Assembly: GCF_937936315.1 (NCBI RefSeq)
Contig: NZ_CALGWU010000024.1
Span: 1 to 64,000 of the forward strand
DNA from: an uncultured Capnocytophaga sp.
GTDB taxonomy: Bacteria; Bacteroidota; Bacteroidia; Flavobacteriales; Flavobacteriaceae
DNA length: 64,000 nt
Reading direction: 5' to 3'
Shown: positions 61,293-64,000 of the stretch, one piece after another
Position numbering within the stretch: the first letter of the stretch is position 1
How the letters are laid out: each line of letters begins with the position of its first letter
Notes under the pieces: model-generated
Seen by the model: the letters and a program-made list of their open reading frames with translations, nothing else
Databases searched by the model: none
What the model was told of the DNA's origin: nothing
Program-made: the position numbers and the translations under genes

Positions 61293-61847
61293 ATAGCCAT
61301 CATAAAAAAAAGTAACACACCGGGCAGAGATGACAAACAACCTCATCGCATCAACCGCGACATCCGCGTTCCTGAGGTACGTTTGGTAGGGGAAAACGTC
61401 GAAGGTGGCGTATACCCCACTCGCAAAGCATTAGAAATTGCTAATGAATTAGAACTCGATTTGGTGGAAATCTCACCAAACGCCACGCCTCCTGTTTGTA
61501 AGGTAATTGATTATAAGAAATTCCTTTACGAACAAAAAAAGCGTGATAAAGAGCTAAAAGCGAAAGCTACTAAGGTAGTGATCAAAGAAATTCGCTTCGG
61601 CCCTCAAACCGATGACCACGACTATGAGTTTAAGAAAAAACACGGCGAAAAGTTCCTCAAAGAAGGTTCTAAAGTAAAAGCCTATGTATTCTTCAAAGGT
61701 CGTTCTATCATCTATAAAGACCAAGGGGAAATCCTCCTCTTGCGCCTCGCTACCGACCTCGAGGACTATGGCAAAGTAGAACAAATGCCTAAACTCGAAG
61801 GAAAACGTATGACGATGTTCCTCGCACCCTTACCCAAGAAAAAATAA
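61293..61847 (+). CDS. infC: Translation initiation factor IF-3, ATA start
   Basis: The conserved N-terminus (RINRDIRVPEVRLVGENVEG) lies upstream of the first GTG/ATG-type start at 61383, so that start is too short. In frame, a stop TAA at 61290 is followed at once by ATA GCC ATC ATA AAA, giving (M)AIIKKSNTPGRDDK. ATA at 61293 is therefore the likely start (184 residues), fitting the MAI start of related IF-3. ATC at 61299 or ATA at 61302 are alternatives. Rare start codons in infC allow IF-3 autoregulation. IF-3 checks initiator tRNA pairing in the 30S subunit. Confidence 0.85.
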   Translation: MAIIKKSNTPGRDDKQPHRINRDIRVPEVRLVGENVEGGVYPTRKALEIANELELDLVEISPNATPPVCKVIDYKKFLYEQKKRDKELKAKATKVVIKEIRFGPQTDDHDYEFKKKHGEKFLKEGSKVKAYVFFKGRSIIYKDQGEILLLRLATDLEDYGKVEQMPKLEGKRMTMFLAPLPKKK

Positions 61848-61867
61848 TTAAAAATAAAAGGTAAGAA

Positions 61868-61916
61868 GTAAGAGATAAAAGGTATGCAACCCTACCTATT
61901 ACCTCTTATCTCTTAC
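61868..61916. repeat. GTAAGAGATAA inverted spacer repeat
   Basis: GTAAGAGATAA (61868-61878) and TTATCTCTTAC (61906-61916) lie between infC and rpmI. A similar GTAAGAGATTAA...TTATCTCTTAC pair is at 57443-57483 and a related run at 41733-41760. Confidence 0.8.
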
Positions 61917-61954
61917 CTAAAAAAACGGAATTATATCAATAAAAATCTAAGCAA

Positions 61955-62152
61955 ATGCCAAAAATTAAAACTAAATCTGGAGCTAAAAAGCGTTTCAAGC
62001 TCACCGGCTCTGGTAAAATCAAGAGAAAACACGCGTTCAAAAGCCACATCTTAACTAAGAAAGCTAAAAAACGCAAGTTAGCACTCACCCACGCTACACT
62101 CGTTCACTCTAACGACGAAGCAAGCGTGAAGAAACAATTAGGCTTAAAATAA
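61955..62152 (+). CDS. rpmI: 50S ribosomal protein L35
   Basis: 65 residues, strongly basic. PKIKTKSGAKKRFKLTGSGK and the KRKHAFKSHILTKK core are the L35 signature. It follows infC with a 107-base spacer containing an inverted repeat. In many bacteria IF-3, L35 and L20 are co-regulated. Confidence 0.97.
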   Translation: MPKIKTKSGAKKRFKLTGSGKIKRKHAFKSHILTKKAKKRKLALTHATLVHSNDEASVKKQLGLK

Positions 62153-62251
62153 TTGTTTAAATAGTAGGAAATTAATAACCGTGGAGTAGGTACCCCTAAG
62201 CGTTTGTTTTAAGCACAAACCACCTGCTACAAAAATTAAAAAAAGGAATTT
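62153..62251 (+). promoter_or_regulatory. Possible L20 leader between rpmI and rplT
   Basis: A 99-base gap holds a small stem GTTTGT/ACAAAC (62202-62207, 62215-62220) nested within flanking GGAGTAGGT and CACCTGCT that pair partly. L20 binds such structures in its own mRNA in other phyla. The match to a known motif was not tested. Confidence 0.3.
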
Positions 62252-62596
62252 ATGCCAAGATCAGTAAATGCTGTAGCTCGTAGAGCTCGTAGAAAAAAAA
62301 TAATGAAGCAAGCCAAAGGTTTCTTTGGCCGCAGAAAAAACGTTTGGACGGTAGCCAAAAACGCTGTTGAGAAAGCAATGCAGTACGCTTACCGCGACCG
62401 CCGTAACAAGAAGAGAACTTTCCGCGCTTTGTGGATTGTGCGTATCAACGCAGGAGCTCGCTTGCACGGATTGTCTTACTCTCAATTTATGGGTAAACTT
62501 AAAGCAGCTGACATCCAGCTCAACCGTAAAGTTCTTGCCGATTTGGCAATGAACCACCCTGAAGCGTTCAAAGCTATTGTAGAAAAAGTAAAATAA
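62252..62596 (+). CDS. rplT: 50S ribosomal protein L20
   Basis: 114 residues. PRSVNAVARRARRKKIMKQA, AKGFFGRRKNVW and the C-terminal RINAGARLHGLSYSQFM are typical. It is needed early in 50S assembly and can repress its operon. It closes the operon with a terminator after 28 bases. Confidence 0.97.
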   Translation: MPRSVNAVARRARRKKIMKQAKGFFGRRKNVWTVAKNAVEKAMQYAYRDRRNKKRTFRALWIVRINAGARLHGLSYSQFMGKLKAADIQLNRKVLADLAMNHPEAFKAIVEKVK

Positions 62597-62624
62597 ACGT
62601 TTAACTAACGATATAATTCCGTAT

Positions 62625-62661
62625 AAAAATAGGCTGCCTCATAAAAAGACAGCCTATTTTT
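62625..62661 (+). terminator. Terminator of the rplT operon
   Basis: AAAAATAGGCTG and CAGCCTATTTTT form a perfect 12-bp stem, 13-base loop, followed by T run. Confidence 0.92.
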
Positions 62662-62696
62662 TTCCCTTCCTCAACTCATCATTCGTATTTTTTTAT

Positions 62697-62704
62697 TACC
62701 TTTG
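62697..62704 (+). promoter_or_regulatory. Probable -7 element of the outer-membrane protein gene
   Basis: TACCTTTG fits TAnnTTTG; the -33 side is weak. The leader to ATG 62808 is about 100 bases. Confidence 0.5.
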
Positions 62705-62807
62705 CCCTTTATAATTACCCCCCGATAAGCATAACAAAAAATTGTTTTTTACCATAGTAGGACACTACATACTCTAAAACAACTCGCATCGAAATAAATA
62801 ATTTAAC

Positions 62808-63437
62808 ATGAAAAAAATCTTAACTATCATTTCTTTCTTTACTATCGCTTTAGCTACTGCTCAAGAACATGAAATTACAACTGAAAACAATCAAAAAACA
62901 ATGCAAAACACTAAACCACGCAGATGGTTCTATCAAGGTGAAGTGAGCGTTACCTTCCCTAGTAATAACAACGCTAAATACTCATACCAATACTACAAAC
63001 CAAGCACTAATAGTTATGAAGGCCAAACCATCAACATTAGTGAACAACCTATTATCTCAAGCGACTTTTCAGTAAACTACCAATTATTCCGAATTTTTAG
63101 CATAGGAGCTGTAGGTGGACTTACTCATTTCCAAAATCCCGCTGCTACAGGATTTAAACTAGGTGGCGTGTTGCGCTTGAACCCCGTTAAGCACTCTCGT
63201 GCCTCTATCTATACCCAAGTAGCAGGATTTCTACCCCTCAGCAATCTGATTAAAACTTCTATGGGAGAAGCTAAATTCGGCTTTTCTGTCCCTATTTTAG
63301 AAAGAAAACGCTACGGAATGCATTTGGCTATGTACACCTCTTTCACAGGCTTTGAAATAAGCAAATCCCCTAACCCCGAAACCCCCGACGATGTGGAATA
63401 TCGCGGCATTGGATTTAGTTTTGGCGTCAGATTTTAA
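62808..63437 (+). CDS. Outer-membrane beta-barrel-like protein
   Basis: 209 residues. Signal peptide (IISFFTIALATAQ), a polar ~20-residue start, then alternating strands from WFYQGEVSVTFP to GIGFSFGVRF, ending in Phe, the usual sign of an outer-membrane barrel. About eight strands fit the length (OmpA/OmpX size). No specific family was recognised. Function unknown. Confidence 0.7.
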   Translation: MKKILTIISFFTIALATAQEHEITTENNQKTMQNTKPRRWFYQGEVSVTFPSNNNAKYSYQYYKPSTNSYEGQTINISEQPIISSDFSVNYQLFRIFSIGAVGGLTHFQNPAATGFKLGGVLRLNPVKHSRASIYTQVAGFLPLSNLIKTSMGEAKFGFSVPILERKRYGMHLAMYTSFTGFEISKSPNPETPDDVEYRGIGFSFGVRF

Positions 63438-63511
63438 AAACTTCTACCACCCCAAAAAAACATTTTAATCAAACTCATATCAACAAACGTCTAATTTAAA
63501 ACACTCATAAA

Positions 63512-64000
63512 ATGAAAAAACTTTTCTTATCTCTCTTCCTTATCGGAAGTTTAATGCTTACTTCTTGTTCTAAAAACTCACCTAAAATTGTTGCCGAGAA
63601 ATTTATGACAGCTGTAAATGCTAACAATTTTGATGAAGCTGGCAAATATTGCGATGAACAAACCTCTCAATTGCTCAAATCTCTCAACGAATTGATGAAA
63701 GCTGTACCAAAAGACAATGGTAAAAACGATCAACTTTTCGAAGGTTTTAAAATCACAAAAGTAGAAGAAAACGGCGACAAAGCCAAAGTATTCTACACTA
63801 CTAAAGATAGCAACGGCAAAGAAAATGCCCTCGACCTCAAAAAAATAGACGGCAAATGGATTGTTTCTATGAATAAAGAAAATAAAGAAAATGGCGGAGG
63901 TCACGATCACCACCACGATCACGATGGTCACGACCATGATATGCCAGAAATGGACCCTAATATCAACCTCGATACCCCTGATATGCCTGCTGAAGTAGAG
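63512..64000 (+). CDS. DUF4878-type lipoprotein, cut at the right edge
   Basis: 163 codons are visible, and the stop is outside. Lipobox LMLTSC (Cys ~19). KIVAEKFMTAVNANNFDEAG, KITKVEENGDKAKVFYTTKD and LKKIDGKWIVSM match the DUF4878/lumazine-like small fold. Unusually it then carries a His/Asp-rich stretch, GGGHDHHHDHDGHDHD (residues ~129-145), before an acidic Pro-rich tail. The His/Asp run suggests metal binding (inferred). Confidence 0.75.
   Translation, partial: MKKLFLSLFLIGSLMLTSCSKNSPKIVAEKFMTAVNANNFDEAGKYCDEQTSQLLKSLNELMKAVPKDNGKNDQLFEGFKITKVEENGDKAKVFYTTKDSNGKENALDLKKIDGKWIVSMNKENKENGGGHDHHHDHDGHDHDMPEMDPNINLDTPDMPAEVE

Noticed and set aside
61383..61385. infC start at 61383
   Set aside because: It would delete the conserved IF-3 N-terminal helix region encoded just upstream in the same frame.

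Overview
The window is a chromosomal segment of a low-GC Bacteroidota bacterium, most likely family Flavobacteriaceae and plausibly genus Capnocytophaga (inference from gene content, not a database match). Several features seen directly support this. Many genes are preceded by the Bacteroidota promoter pair TTTG (or TTG), about 19 bases, then TAnnTTTG, with no Shine-Dalgarno sequences. There are numerous MKK-type signal peptides and lipoproteins. A giant repeat-rich Ig-like surface protein, typical type IX secretion cargo, is present, as are an isolated atpDC pair, GH92, GH57 and GH2 glycosidases, and a Bacteroidetes-type glycogen cluster.

Layout: 1-5744 (minus) is the N-terminal ~1,915 residues of a giant surface protein that runs off the left edge. 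5881-9398 (minus) holds threonine deaminase, an MscS channel and a split threonine/serine exporter. 9781-10464 (plus) is a small lysozyme-fold protein, followed by convergent NhaC. 11853-17000 (minus) contains polA, then a complete EcoRI-type restriction-modification pair, then a small methyltransferase. 17039-25859 is mostly minus-strand housekeeping: an Ig-like lipoprotein, a degenerate UPF0173 protein, menA, tsaB, rsmI, class I aldolase and exported SOD. 25919-29435 (minus) has a GH2 glycosidase and an orphan BtrH-like protein. 29776-37684 (plus) is the glycogen locus (branching enzyme, debranching enzyme, GT4 synthase, GH57), interrupted by a frameshifted gene and an AT-rich KilA-N gene. 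38184-39806 has tRNA-Leu(TAG) and a thiamine-binding / PnuC / NadR-like kinase cluster. 39870-41722 (minus) is atpD-atpC. 42204-48442 mixes a symporter, a lipoprotein, radC, a DUF3999-like protein, nadE and purD. 48501-52044 is a tandem trio of carboxypeptidase-regulatory-domain proteins. 52219-59048 (minus) has DUF4301, GH92, hemL, a PfkB kinase and an AT-rich two-gene unit. 59307-62596 is the thrS-infC-rpmI-rplT operon. 62808-64000 has a barrel-like outer-membrane protein and a cut-off DUF4878 lipoprotein with a His/Asp-rich stretch.

How the genes work together: the clearest functional blocks are glycogen synthesis and turnover, the translation operon (with a non-canonical ATA start for infC), a possible vitamin-salvage trio, and glycan-degrading enzymes (GH2, GH92) suited to host glycans. 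The most notable accessory element is the EcoRI-like system. Its endonuclease has the same 277-residue length as EcoRI and keeps catalytic D91, E111 and K113 at identical positions. It sits directly behind a terminator that overlaps the polA stop codon, and its methylase tail reads into the local spacer repeat. The spacers themselves carry several dispersed palindrome and hairpin families that gene annotation does not explain.
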